The notes beneath the pieces are model-generated. The model was not told the DNA's origin, ran no database searches, and saw nothing but the letters and a program-made list of their open reading frames with translations. Shown piece after piece: positions 53,539 to 64,000 of a DNA stretch of 64,000 bases. The stretch's first letter is position 1, and each line of letters opens with the position of its first letter. Origin of the DNA: Berghia stephanieae. Lineage: Eukaryota > Mollusca > Gastropoda > Nudibranchia > Aeolidiidae. The position numbers and the translations under genes were made by a program. Location: positions 7,332,990-7,396,989 of the forward strand of contig CM067443.1 in the NCBI GenBank assembly GCA_034508935.3, given 5' to 3'.

Positions 53539-54058
53539 TGGTTGAGGTTCGTGACCTCCCATAATGGGCAGGGAGGCACTTACTGTTCTTCTATCCCCCT
53601 ATATCTGTTTTCCAAAACGTTTTCTGTCTTTGCCTTGGAATGAGATTACTTGGTTTTGTCCTGGCTCTGGCCGGATACCCTTGCTGGGAGGGAAACAGTC
53701 ACATGTATAGTTAGTTTTGGAAATGATATTTTTGTTTGTCTCTCTGTTATGTATTATTTTTATATTTGTTGTTTTGAATTTATAATGTAAGCATGTGAGT
53801 GTATTCCTCTTAGTAGGGACTTGTGTTCGCGTCTGGATGAGACTTTTAGGTGATCTCAAACTTAGTAGGCTACATTGATGGTATGCTCTTGGAATCTACA
53901 CCAATTCCCTATTTGAACCAATTCCCTTTTGTCTTCCCTTTTCTTGGGTGCTTTAATTGTAATTCTAGAACTTTTTACTGACCCGTTTTCTTCTTTTTTA
54001 CTGATGCTGATATGACTTTATGTGTTGCAAGCGTCGTAAAACCTTTAAGAACAAGAAC
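53539..54058 (+). mobile_element. SINE-1 copy
   Basis: Near full-length; head TGGTTGAGGTTCGTGACC. Imperfect target duplication TATGTTTTATACC / TATGCTTTATATCC. Confidence 0.88.
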
Positions 54059-54355
54059 ATATGCTTTATATCCTAGTGATATGGTTTTATTTTGTCTCAG
54101 CGGGATTATTATTGGGTGCTATTTAATAACATTGGTACAAGGTATCTAAGTGGTAGAAAACTTAAATTTCTTATATGATACAGGAACGCTTTTAGCATCT
54201 TGTCTCTTTTGAAGAAACAATTGAATTACAAATCTGTTGTTGAGAGAATTTTTTCTTGTCAGTTGAAACGATTTATTTATCAGTATATTTAATCAATTTA
54301 AGACAAACAGCACACGCTTCATTGTGGTATTTTGAAAAGAAGACTCTTGTTTTTC

Positions 54356-54836
54356 CTGGGTGGGGATCCTGACCTCCCATAGTGGGCAGTGAGGTACTTG
54401 CTGTGTCTTCTATCACCCTGTGTCTGTTTTCCAATTGCTTTCTGTCTTTGTCTTGGAATGAGATTACTTGGTTTTGTCCTGACCCTGCCAGAGTCCTTGA
54501 CTGGAAGGGAAACAGTCGAATGTATATTTATAGTTTTGGGAAATGATAATCATCTCTCTGTTATGTAGTTATTTTTTTTTTTTAACATATGACATGATTT
54601 GTAAACATTTGAGTGTATTCCTTTTAGTGGAGACCTGTGCTGGTATCTGGTTGAGACTTTAAGGTGATCTCAAACTAAGTACACTGATAGTGTGGAATCT
54701 AAATCTGTTCCCGATTTGAACCGATTCCCATTTGTCTTACTCTTTCATCCAATTTTCTTCCTTTTTACTGGTGTTGATATGACCTAAATGTGTTCCAAGC
54801 GCCGTAAAACTCTTAAAATTAAAACAAAACACAAAA
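54356..54836 (+). mobile_element. SINE-1 copy
   Basis: Flanked by exact 10-bp CTTGTTTTTC (54346-54355 and 54837-54846). Internal deletions in the 3' half; hairpin stem weakened (GGTGTT...AGCGCC). Confidence 0.88.
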
Positions 54837-55191
54837 CTTGTTTTTCAATCAACAAAACCTTTTTGATTTTAAGAAAAGTCTATTTGTCTAAAATTGATTG
54901 AATTGGCATGATCTGACGAGTTTCTTGTTTTGACTAAGTGCAAATCCTCTCCATTGTTAATATTTTATTTTGCTTTTTTATTTTTCATTATTATATGTGC
55001 ACATACATATCTATCCAAAGTCTAAATTTTTGTCATATGATGTCCCCCACAAGCAGACCAAAACCATTCATGTTGGTGAGCCTTTCTCTAATTATAAGAT
55101 TGTCTCCCTTCTCATTAGTGTGTTTTGTATTTAACCTCATGATGATCTTAAAAGTGATTGATTATATTTATGCATTATCAAACTTTTGTCC

Positions 55192-55663
55192 CTGGGTGGG
55201 GTTCCCGACTTCCCATAATTGGGCAGGGAGGTACTTGCAGTGTCTTCTATCCCCTTGTATCTGTTTTCCAATTACTTTCTGTCTTTGTCTTGGAATGAGA
55301 TTACTAAGTTTTGTCCTGATCCTGGTCGGAGTCCTTGGCTGGGAGGAAAACAGTTAAATGTATAGTTATAGTTTTGGGAGATGATTTTTTTCCCTTGTTA
55401 ATCATCTCTCTGTTATGAACTGTTATTGTTAACATTTGAGTGTATTCCTCTTTGTGGGATCTTGTCCTGGTGTCTGGGTGAAACATTTAGGTAATCTCGA
55501 ACTAAGTACACTGATAGTGTACTCTTGGAATCTACATCTTTTCCCTATTGGATCCAAATCCCCTTTGTCTTACTTTTTCCTTTTAATTGTACATCTAGAA
55601 TGCTTTTACTATCCAATTTTCATCCTTATGATTGGCGCTGATATGACCTTAAAAACCTTTGTC
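55192..55663 (+). mobile_element. SINE-1 copy
   Basis: Head CTGGGTGGGGTTCCCGAC. The 3' end is shortened, lost after GGCGCTGATATGACC. Flank TTTGTCCC is repeated after the element. Confidence 0.85.
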
Positions 55664-55982
55664 CCTTGAGTCTCACAAGTGTATAATGTATCAATATTTA
55701 AACAGAATGTATTTATTTATTAATTTGGGATCTTTTGACTTTAGTTCATATTGATTTTGATTGTTACTTTGTTGGGTATTTATTTTGACATTTTGTTTCG
55801 TTTATGGCTACTCTTGAAAGGTTTTCTTAGTTTCTTCATTGCATAACGATTTAAAAAAAAAAAACTGGTGCAGAAGTGGATGAATATTTTTAAAAATTAG
55901 TTATGTCTGGTCAACAAATAATTAGTTACTTTTCCATTGAATTTGATATATATATGAATATGTATATGTTTTTAATGCAAAG

Positions 55983-56378
55983 AATGGGTGGGATTCCTGA
56001 CCTACAGTGGGCAGGGAAGTGCCTACTGTGTCTTCTATTCCCCTATATCTATTTTCCAACCGGAGGGGTGAAACAAATGTATAGAATAAGTTTTGGGAGA
56101 TTATATTTTTTTAAATTGTAAATCATGTCTTTGTTATGCATCATTAGCTTTTGTTTTGAATATATTTTGTAAACATTTGAGTGTATTCATCTTCGTGAGA
56201 TCCTATGCTTGTGCCTGGATGAAACTTTTAGGTTATCTCAAACTGAGTATACTGATAGTATGCTCTTGGAATCTAGTTCTCTTCCCTATTTGGATTATTC
56301 CACTTTTTCTCATGGTCTTTACTTGTAATTGTAAACATTCTTCAACTGACCATTGGTGCTGTAAAATTCTTAAATACA
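55983..56378 (+). mobile_element. SINE-1 copy, diverged
   Basis: Older copy with several deletions (for example the block around 'gaatgagattacttgg' is missing). Flanked by TTTAATGCA on both sides. Confidence 0.8.
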
Positions 56379-56430
56379 ATTTAATGCAGCTGAATTAAAT
56401 CAATAATAATAGACCATCATATTATCATTT

Positions 56431-56690
56431 GGGGGTCCTGATTGCTCAGTTGATAGAGCATTCGCTTCACATGCAAAGGGACCAAGATCGATCCCGGTTG
56501 CAGTCGAGATTTTTTTCTGTCTACCCAGCAGTGAGTGGGTAGCTGGGTCTCTTAGACCTGTGGAAAGTACTTTGCGATAGATTAGCATCCGATCAAAAAA
56601 GCAGCTGTTGTCCGTTTTACAATATGGAAACCGGGATAAACTCCAGCTCCATGGATGGGCCTAAAGGCTGTGGAGGACTTCTTTTAAATA
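56431..56690 (+). mobile_element. tRNA-derived SINE-2, copy 2
   Basis: Head with A box (TTGCTCAGTTGATAGAGCA) and B box (AGATCGATCCCG), body with CTACCCAGCAGTGAGTGGGT, CTGTTGTCCGTTT and GGAAACCGGGATAAA. Matches the minus-strand copy at 22186-22455. Confidence 0.85.
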
Positions 56691-57146
56691 ATATTTGTAA
56701 TCATGCCGGAAATTGCAATCAGAATATTTCATTTTGTAGAGATGATACAATGTCATATGAAGTGCTTTAGATAGTTATTTAAACTTAATTGGTAATTATT
56801 GATTTACTTTTTGTAGACATTCATTTAATTGTATCGATTTTGTACAAAATCCTGTTCCGTCATTGAGGTTGGACTAATTGGTAGTCTCAGACATGACACA
56901 GGGATAGATTGTTCATGGGTTAACATCTGAGACTGTGCCTAAAGGTCGTTTTCATCACATTTGCCACAAAATTACTCCAATACAAAGCCATTTTGAAAAA
57001 AAAAACTAATAAACTTTTAATTGGTTGAACAATCAAAAATGAACTAAAAACTGACGATCGAGCATCAAAATGATTGTGTTTTAAAGTGTGGACAAAGTTG
57101 ATATTCTGTCCACTCTTTTTTTTTAATCTTTGAGAAACTGTTACTG
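56691..57146. other. No gene seen
   Basis: AT-rich spacer between SINE-2 and SINE-1 copies. Confidence 0.5.
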
Positions 57147-57652
57147 CTGGGTGGGATTTTTGACCTCCCATGTCTTCTATCCCCTATGTCTGTTTTCCGC
57201 TTTTCTTTCTGTCTTTGTCTTGGAATGGGATTACTTGTTTTTGTTCTGGCTCTGGCCAGAGTCCTTGACTAGGAGGAAAACAGTCAAATGTGCAGTCATT
57301 GTTTTGGGAGATGATATTTTTTTCCTTGTAAATCATCTCTTTGTGTTACATTTTTTATTTTGTTATAAATATATATTGGTTTGTACACATTTGAGTGTAT
57401 TCTTCTTAGGGAGGACCGGTGCTTGTGTCAGGAAGAGACATTGAGGTGATCTCAAACTAAGTACAATGATAGTGTGCTTTTGGAATCTACATCTGTTCCC
57501 TATTTAAACCAATTTCTCTTTGTCTTACTTTTTTGGTTGTTTTAATTGTATTTCTAGAACTTTTGACTATTTCATTTTCTACCTTTTTACTGGCGCTGAT
57601 ATGACCTAAATGTGTTGCAAGCGCCGTAAAACCCTTAAAACAAAACACAAAA
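57147..57652 (+). mobile_element. SINE-1 copy
   Basis: Head CTGGGTGGGATTTTTGACC with a small deletion after it; intact 3' hairpin GGCGCT...AGCGCC. Flanks TGTTACTGC and TGTTTCTGC may be the target duplication. Confidence 0.87.
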
Positions 57653-57889
57653 TAGATGTTTCTGCAATTCGATTGGATATTGGTGCCAGATTGTCAGTTC
57701 TTGGTTTATTTTAAATTATTCAATTGATAGAAAACGAATCTCGTCCTTATTTTTTCAAAATGATTATTGGAATATTTTATGGCGAGTGTTATAACAGCAA
57801 CGTTTTGGCACAGCCTCATCTGTACTCTGTCTAAAGCGGTCACCTTTATTTTTATTTTTATTTTTATTGTATACTTTACAGAGCATGCT

Positions 57890-58944
57890 CTGAGTGGAGT
57901 TCCTGACCTCCCATCGTGGGCAGGGAGGTACTTACTGTGTCTTCTATACCCTATATCTGTTTTCCAACATGGTTTCTGTCTTTGTCTTAGGATGAGGTTA
58001 CTTGGTTTTGTCCTTGCTGAGAGGAAAATAGTCAAATGTACAGTTATAATTTTAGATTATATTTTTTTTTCCTTGTAAATCATCTCTCTGTTATGCACTG
58101 TATTATGTTTTGTTTACGTATTATATCTCCCATAGTGGGCAGGGAGGTACATGCTGTGTCTTCTATCCCCCCATACCTGTTTTCCAATTGTTTCCTGTCA
58201 TTGTCTTGGAATGAGATTACTTAGTTTTGTCCTGATCCTTGCCGGAGTTCCTTGACTGGGAGTGAAACAGTCGAATGTATAGTTCTAGTTATAGTTTTGG
58301 GAGATGATATTTTTTTCCTTGTAAATCATCTCTCTGTTATGCATTGTATTATGTTTAGTTTACATATTATATTATATGATTGGTAAACATTTGAGTGTAT
58401 TCCTCTTAGTTGGGACCTGTGCTTGTGTCTGGATGAGACTTTTAGGTGATCTCAAACTAAGTACTTTAACGGTGTGCTTTTGGAATCTACATCTGTTCCC
58501 TATTTGAACCCGTTCCCCTTTGTCTTACCTTTTCTTTTGCACTTTAATTGTAATTCTAGAACTTTTTACTATCCCATTCTCTTCCTTTTTACTGGCGCTG
58601 ATATGACCTTAATGTGTTGCAAGCGCCGTAAAACCCTTAAAAACAAAAAACAAAAACGTATTATATCTGATTTATAAACCTTTTGAGTGTATACCTCTCA
58701 GTGGGACCTGTGCTTGTGTCTGGATGAGACTTTTAAGTGATCTCAAACTAAGTATTTTGATAGTGTGCTCTTGGAATCTACATGTTTCCTATTTGAACCA
58801 ATTCCCCTTTGTCTTACCTTTTCTTGAGTGCTTTAATTGTAATTCTAGAACGTTTTACTATCCCATTTTCTTCCTTTTTACTGGCACTAATATGACCTTA
58901 ATGTGTTGTAATCGCCGTAATACCCTTAAAAACAAAACAAACAA
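57890..58944 (+). mobile_element. Nested SINE-1 composite
   Basis: Outer SINE-1 flanked by ACAGAGCATGCT (57878-57889) and ACAGAGCATGTT (58945-58956). An inner SINE-1 (58129-58655), lacking about the first 25 bases, is flanked by exact 13-bp ACGTATTATATCT (58116-58128 and 58656-58668). The insertion point is in the AT-rich middle of the outer copy. Confidence 0.93.
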
Positions 58945-59185
58945 ACAGAGCATGTTGTAAGGTAGGAACATTGATGGTTATATGTGCTACATATATAATA
59001 TTGTGTTAACATCCATAAGTGCAGTAAAATTTATGAGCTAAAAACCATAACAAAAAGAAAAATCCATCGTGCAATCTTGATTGCCCCTTTCTATGGGATG
59101 CCTTGTTTTGATAGTTTTTAGACCTATGAACAGGAACCTTTCTCTTTTGCACTTGTTACTGAGTTATCCTTTACCTATCATCGAT

Positions 59186-59520
59186 GCGGGTGGTTGGATG
59201 GGAGCATCACCCTTGAATCATATACCTATGATGTTCGCATGGGTGTACGATCCGATAGTGATGTCGTTTCTTCTTCTCTTTACTAGCCTATCCTGCTTCT
59301 TTGGTTTGTGATTGTATTTTTGACAGGGGATATTTTATTTCTTTAAATCTTCTGCCTGTTTGTTCTTGGTTATTTATAATTTAGCTTAAGATATCTTTAG
59401 GTTATGATTTTGATTTACATTTGTACTATTTTTGTTAGATTGCTTGTTTTTTTGTTTCACCGGTCTCTCATATGACCTCAATTGTGTTGGAAGAGACCTA
59501 AAGCAACAAACAAACAAAAA
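59186..59520 (+). mobile_element. Second short retroelement with related 3' hairpin
   Basis: 335 bp starting GCGGGTGGTTGGATGGGAGC and ending in an AAAC-rich tail, flanked by exact 13-bp duplications ACCTATCATCGAT (59173-59185 and 59521-59533). Its body does not match SINE-1, but the 3' hairpin (GGTCTCT...AGAGACC, 59462-59498) has almost the same loop (ATATGACCT, GTGTTG) as the SINE-1 hairpin. No coding capacity; probably a SINE or LINE-end fragment using related machinery. Confidence 0.85.
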
Positions 59521-59533
59521 ACCTATCATCGAT

Positions 59534-60886
59534 TATCTGTTCAGTGTTTATTTCTGTGAATGTATGTGTGTAGGATTATTTTCCTTGGCTATTGCATTAC
59601 TTTAACATGTTAAAAGCGCTGGTAATTTTTAAAAAATTATATATTCCCTTGGCCAAAGTAAGGTGCAGGTTAAATTGAAATGTTGAAGCATACGAATTGG
59701 CATTTTCCTTCACGAGAAGCATTATAATGTTCATTCTTTTATGCTGGAATTGTTTTAGTTTCTATAAAATGTTCAATTGAAATTAGTTTGCTCTATTAAT
59801 GTTTAATTATGCTTTTCATGTCCTGATAGTATTCCACACCATGAATAAAGATTTGTTGTATTTTTTACCATTTTTTTTTGTTTTTTGTTGGTTTTTGCCA
59901 CTTTTTTTCTTTGGTATTCAATTTACATGGCCATTTTACTCATAACCACATCATCATCATCACTACCACCTTTACTGCATCACCCAGCACTACATCATTG
60001 AGATCATACCGCACTACCACTGCTACAACCACCACCACCCATCATTTCCACATCCACTACTATTTCATCATCAACACTATCACCATTAATACAACAATCA
60101 CTACCACACCATCCTTGCCACCACTACTACAACCTCCTCCAACACATCAATAATACTACCACCTCTGCTCCAACTACCATATCATCATCACCACCACTAG
60201 CATTACTACAAATGTCATCACTACCACCACTTCTGCAACCACTATAACTATCATATCACCACCATTATAGCATCATTACCGCCACCTGTACCATTCATTT
60301 TAATATTTTATATGTCATTATGAATTGGTTTCGGATTTGAAAAAGGGGCTTTTGGGACGATTATTATAGATCTTAATAGATTATATTTTGCAAGCAGAAA
60401 TTCCTGTTTAAGCATTGGAATTCTTCTGAAATTTACGTGAGCCAAATTTTATGTTGGAGTCTCTGGAAAACTTGAAACAATGGGAGGTGGGCATTAGTAT
60501 TATTGATCTGTGAATAAGGGAAATGTGGCTGAAATGGAGAGAATGTAGAGGAAAAGATTATTATTCTTTCGCCAGCTCTGCTCTTCTCAATTAGTTCGTC
60601 CACGGATGCATACAGCCAATTCTTAGAGGAGGATGAAAAGATTAGGAGGAGGAAGAGAGGTTAAATCTGGGATGCAAGATGTGTTGAAAGTGAAGAAATC
60701 CAAACCTGTGAATGAGATTTCAGATCTTTGACAAAAAGAAAATATCAGAGAAAATAGAAAAAACGGCAGAGTATTTGAATACCCTGAAGTTTATTATTCA
60801 ATCAAATGCATTGATATCTTCAAATAAGTTGAAGAAAAGTGAATATGAGGACCTTACATTGCTGTGGAAGCAGCAGTCAAGGAGTT
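59534..60886. other. No gene seen; CAT/CAC-rich simple repeat
   Basis: Degenerate (CAT/ACC/ACT)n repeat at 59945-60290; the Thr/His-rich open frame across it is an artefact. AATAAA at about 59842 is an isolated possible poly(A) signal. The rest is AT-rich. Confidence 0.5.
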
Positions 60887-61143
60887 GAGTTGCCTCTACT
60901 AGTGGAGAAACTAACTGTTGAAGGAAATTGATCTTTGTTTTAATCCTAGAATTTAAAATACTTCACCTTGGAAACTCCTTGAATTCCACAATGGAATTGC
61001 TGTAGAAACCCTGGATCTAAGTTGTCCCCACTAGCGGAGAAACTCAAGCGTCGAAGGGATAAGTCGTTGTTTTAATCCTTGAATTTAAAAAATAACATTG
61101 AAAACTCCTTGAATTTCAAAATGGAATTGCCGTAGGAGCCCGG
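60887..61143 (+). repeat. Two-copy tandem repeat, period about 125 bp
   Basis: Shared blocks in both halves: GGAGAAACT, GTTTTAATCCT, GAATTTAAAA, GAAACTCCTTGAAT and ATGGAATTGC. Diverged, hence old. Confidence 0.7.
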
Positions 61144-61385
61144 AGTATTCCTCTTAGTGGGATCTTGAACTGGTGTCGGGTGAGACTCTTTGGTGATCTC
61201 AAACTAAGTACATTGATCGTGTGCTCTTGGAATCTACATCTGTTCTCTATTTGAACCATTCCTCTTTGTCTTACTTTTTTCCTCAAGTCCTTTTAATTGT
61301 ACATCTTGAATGTTTTTACTGTCCAATTTTATTCCTTTTTACTAGCGCTGTATGACCTAAATGTGTTGCAAGCGCCGTAAAAACA
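61144..61385 (+). mobile_element. SINE-1 copy, 3' half
   Basis: Begins GTATTCCTCTTAGTGGGATC, ends in the 3' hairpin (AGCGCTGTATGACC ... AGCGCCGTAAAA). 5'-truncated. Confidence 0.85.
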
Positions 61386-61625
61386 ATCAAACAACTTCAA
61401 TACAAGTCTTAACCAATCTGCTTTGCAAGGTAGAGAGAGACGGGGAAAGGAGAAAGATAACACCATCGGTGGTATATTCACTGAGAATAAATAATGTTCA
61501 CCCGACGATAAGACTAAAACTGAATTGGGTTCACTACAGGTAACGTGGAGTGAGTCAAGATCATAACAGAGCACATCTTTGATTGCAAGGTCATGGAAAG
61601 AAATGCCCAGAACATTGCAATACTT

Positions 61626-61709
61626 GTGCAGTTAGGGATAGAGGCGTGGAACAATATCACCCAAGAACAAATCCAGCATTACATTGAATCAACGAGAAGA
61701 CGATTCTGA
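61626..61709 (+). pseudogene. Tc1-like transposase, C-terminal end
   Basis: Reads EAWNNITQEQIQHYIESTRR then RF and a stop. 'aWn.I.qe.I..l..Sm.rR' is the usual end of Tc1-family transposases. Upstream coding is not recognisable. Dead fragment. Confidence 0.5.
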
Positions 61710-61879
61710 TCCTTTTCACATGTTGATATGATCAATTTTTACCATGTCACACATTGTTTTGTAAAGGATAAAACAAACTTTCATTAAAGCAGATTGAGAA
61801 TAGACGTATCTTACATGGCTGGCGTACGTTGCTTTCACAAGTGGTGCAGTTATTTGCTGTTCACGCGATGGGTCACGTC

Positions 61880-61901
61880 CCCCCCCCCCCCCCCCCCCCC
61901 C
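61880..61901. repeat. C run
   Basis: About 21 consecutive C after GGGTCACGT. Confidence 0.75.
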
Positions 61902-61963
61902 TCCCTTCCACGCAGCTTCTTATTCTCCTGTATCATCATTTTCGTCATCGTCATCATCATCAT

Positions 61964-62473
61964 CTGGGTGGGGTTCCTGACCTTCATAGTGGGCGGGGAA
62001 GTACATGTACTATGTCTTCTATCCCCCTATCTGTTTTCAACATGCTTTCTGTCTTTGTCTTGGATTGAGATGACTTGGTTTTGTCCTGGCTGGGAGGGAA
62101 ACAGTCAAATGTATAGTTAGTTTTGGGAGAATATATTTTTTGGTTGTAAATCATCTCTCTGTTATGCACTGTAATATTTTTCCTTTTACATATGTATGAT
62201 TTGTAAACAATTATTATTGAATGTGTTCCTCTTGGCGGGGACCTGTGCTTGTGTCTGGTTGAGACATTTAGTTATCTCAAAGTACACTATAGTGTGCTCT
62301 TGGAATCTACGTCTGTTCCCTATTTGAACCAATTCCTTCCTTATTCTTGGATGCTTTAATTGTAATTCTATAATTTTTTACTATCCCATTTTGTTCCTTT
62401 TTTACTGGCGCTGATATGACCTAAATGTGTTGCAAGCGCCGTAAAACCATTAAAAACAAAAAAAAACAAAAAT
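61964..62473 (+). mobile_element. SINE-1 full-length copy inserted in a CAT microsatellite
   Basis: Head CTGGGTGGGGTTCC, intact hairpin GGCGCT...AGCGCC and A-rich tail. (TCA)n on both sides is the duplicated or split target. Confidence 0.9.
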
Positions 62474-62509
62474 TCATCATCATCATCATCATCATCAACA
62501 ACAACAACA

Positions 62510-63640
62510 TTTACGCCCCCCTCGTCATTTAACTATTGACAGCAGCTTGTGGTATCACCCGGTCTTCCTCAGTACGACAAGTCCCACTTGAAAGACAAAA
62601 AAAAAGAGATAATGAAACTTGATTCATAACGGCAAAGTAAGTTGATTAAACAAACTTAAAAAATAGGTAAATGAAGACTCATAGCTATCCCTATAGATAA
62701 CACCGCCACGAATTAAGTCATAGGTTAAGGAGCGGTATTTGATTTTTTCTAATAAGAAAAAAAAAGTTACCTATATTGGGCGGTTTTAATCATCATGTAT
62801 CGCCAATATGGAATAAAAAACAATATTTTGAGTGAAAAAATACATTATCTGTTGTTGATACCCGTTTTGCAGCCTGATTTAGGGTCTGGCATAAAATAAA
62901 ACTGGCAACTTTTTCGCAAGAACTAATTAAGGAATAACTTTCATATTTTCTTTTCAACATTGTAGTATTTTGTGTCATCATAGAGAGATTTTACAGTTTT
63001 AGCTTATGGTATATGTATAAGAACTTGACAAAGATGTAAATCAAAATTTTATGACAAAATTGATGTTAAAAAAATCATAATTTGGATTATAAATCAAAAT
63101 AAGCATATCCTATCAAAACAATCTCTGTGGTGACACATTACATTATCTCTGTGATAACTGGAAATTCTCAGACGAATTCACGAGATAGATTTTAAGAAAG
63201 ATTTGACACAGTATCCCATACACATAGATAAATGACATTGAGACAAAAGCAAATTAACTTTCCGTTTTACACACTTTCCTTACTACCTAACTACCTTTTT
63301 CGAGCCTTTATAGTGTGACACATTTCCTTCACAGTTCTAGTACTGTTTGACACCATAATCTAAACCAAAATAATGAACTCGTTGTTTACATTCAAGTCAA
63401 TGTTAAATCTTCCGTATAGGGCATAATATTGTTTCAAGGTAAAGGACAGACACATTGCAACAAGAAACTCTAGTAGAGCTAATGCAGAGTCTTCACTTCT
63501 TACAATCTAAAACTGCTGCACATTCGGCAAACAAATCTATGAACGCAATAATCACAAAGTCAGAACAGGTTAAATATAAAGGATGACCACCAACTTTAAT
63601 TCACGCTGCATTAAGTAGGAACCTCAAACAACAACAAAAG
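62510..63640. other. No gene seen
   Basis: AT-rich sequence without recognised motifs or repeats. Confidence 0.5.
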
Positions 63641-63644
63641 ATGC

Positions 63645-63730
63645 AGCCTTTAAGATCTATGGCGGAAGACCGTGAAAAGTGGAGGATAGAAGAGGCTGCC
63701 GAGGCATCCCAATCGTATGACTAGGAGGCG
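63645..63730 (+). pseudogene. LINE ORF C-terminal tail remnant
   Basis: Reads LRSMAEDREKWRIEEAAEA before a stop; the (A/Q)DRExWR motif is typical of LINE C-terminal tails and parallels EDRERRRQL at 369-400. Very short. Confidence 0.4.
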
Positions 63731-64000
63731 AAAGGTGCTAAGTCAAGTCAGAAGAACATTCAGTATTTTAGTTACAAGTTCAGCTGCCACACTTCTCTGT
63801 ACTTTAATTTTGTGGACCATGGTTTACCGATAAATACCATGCTTTATCGAAACATATAATTCAGTCAATATCTTCTTTTGCATTGCTTTTTACCATCACA
63901 ACCGAAAACTAATTGCGCCTTTGATTCTGGGTGTATTCATGGATGAGTTGAAATAACTTAGCTTAACACAGACTGGTAAGTAGTCTCATTCTGTCCAAAA

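Noticed and set aside
59878-60153. Thr/His-rich 91-codon open frame
   Set aside because: Translation of a degenerate CAT/ACC simple repeat.

Overview
The window is eukaryotic nuclear DNA, AT-rich, intron-bearing and dense in transposons. It is most likely from a marine invertebrate. The SINE tail hairpins ending in a GTAAAAC-type motif and an AAAC-rich tail would suit a lophotrochozoan such as a mollusc, but the species cannot be fixed from sequence alone. There are no operons, CRISPR arrays or phage genes. The only well-supported host gene is a nine-exon L-type lectin of the VIP36/VIPL (LMAN2/LMAN2L) family on the + strand, with coding exons from 31974 to 50169. It encodes a 325-residue type I membrane protein with signal peptide, lectin domain, one membrane span and an RKRFY tail. 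Two weaker host candidates lie on the - strand: a possible last exon at 22581-22937 and a 64-codon ORF with poly(A) signals at 52451-52645.

Layout. 1-1.77 kb: LINE fragments carrying minus-strand SINE-1 copies. 1.8-3.1 kb: diverged outlying units of an unusual repeat. 3.28-4.54 kb: two LINE reverse-transcriptase remnants. 4.54-16.5 kb: a complex tandem array whose units contain protein-like, exon-like segments with splice-like borders, amplified as a higher-order repeat (main offset 4441 bp). 18.3-19.2 kb: a very young, internally reduced Gypsy-type LTR fossil. 19.6-31.9 kb: relic Tc1, mariner, pogo-like and hAT elements, tRNA-derived SINEs and a full-length SINE-1. 31.97-50.17 kb: the lectin gene, with introns holding a LINE, SINE-1 copies, a tRNA-derived foldback element, a long CT microsatellite and a 755-bp tandem duplication. 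50.2-64 kb: a SINE-1-rich downstream region with nested SINEs, an inverted-repeat-bounded block containing the small ORF, a second short family with a related 3' hairpin, a Tc1 fragment and a LINE tail.

The most interesting signals are: (1) the exon-like tandem array, which looks like repeated amplification and decay of pieces of an unrecognised multi-exon gene or element; (2) SINE-1 and a second short element sharing a 3' hairpin whose loop is conserved while the stem differs by compensatory changes; (3) two independent SINE-into-SINE insertions at about the same internal AT-rich site; (4) a short inverted-repeat element with 6-bp target duplications whose empty sites are preserved in paralogous array units; (5) a hAT-type element ending 117 bp upstream of the lectin start codon. 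All family assignments were made by eye; no search was run.
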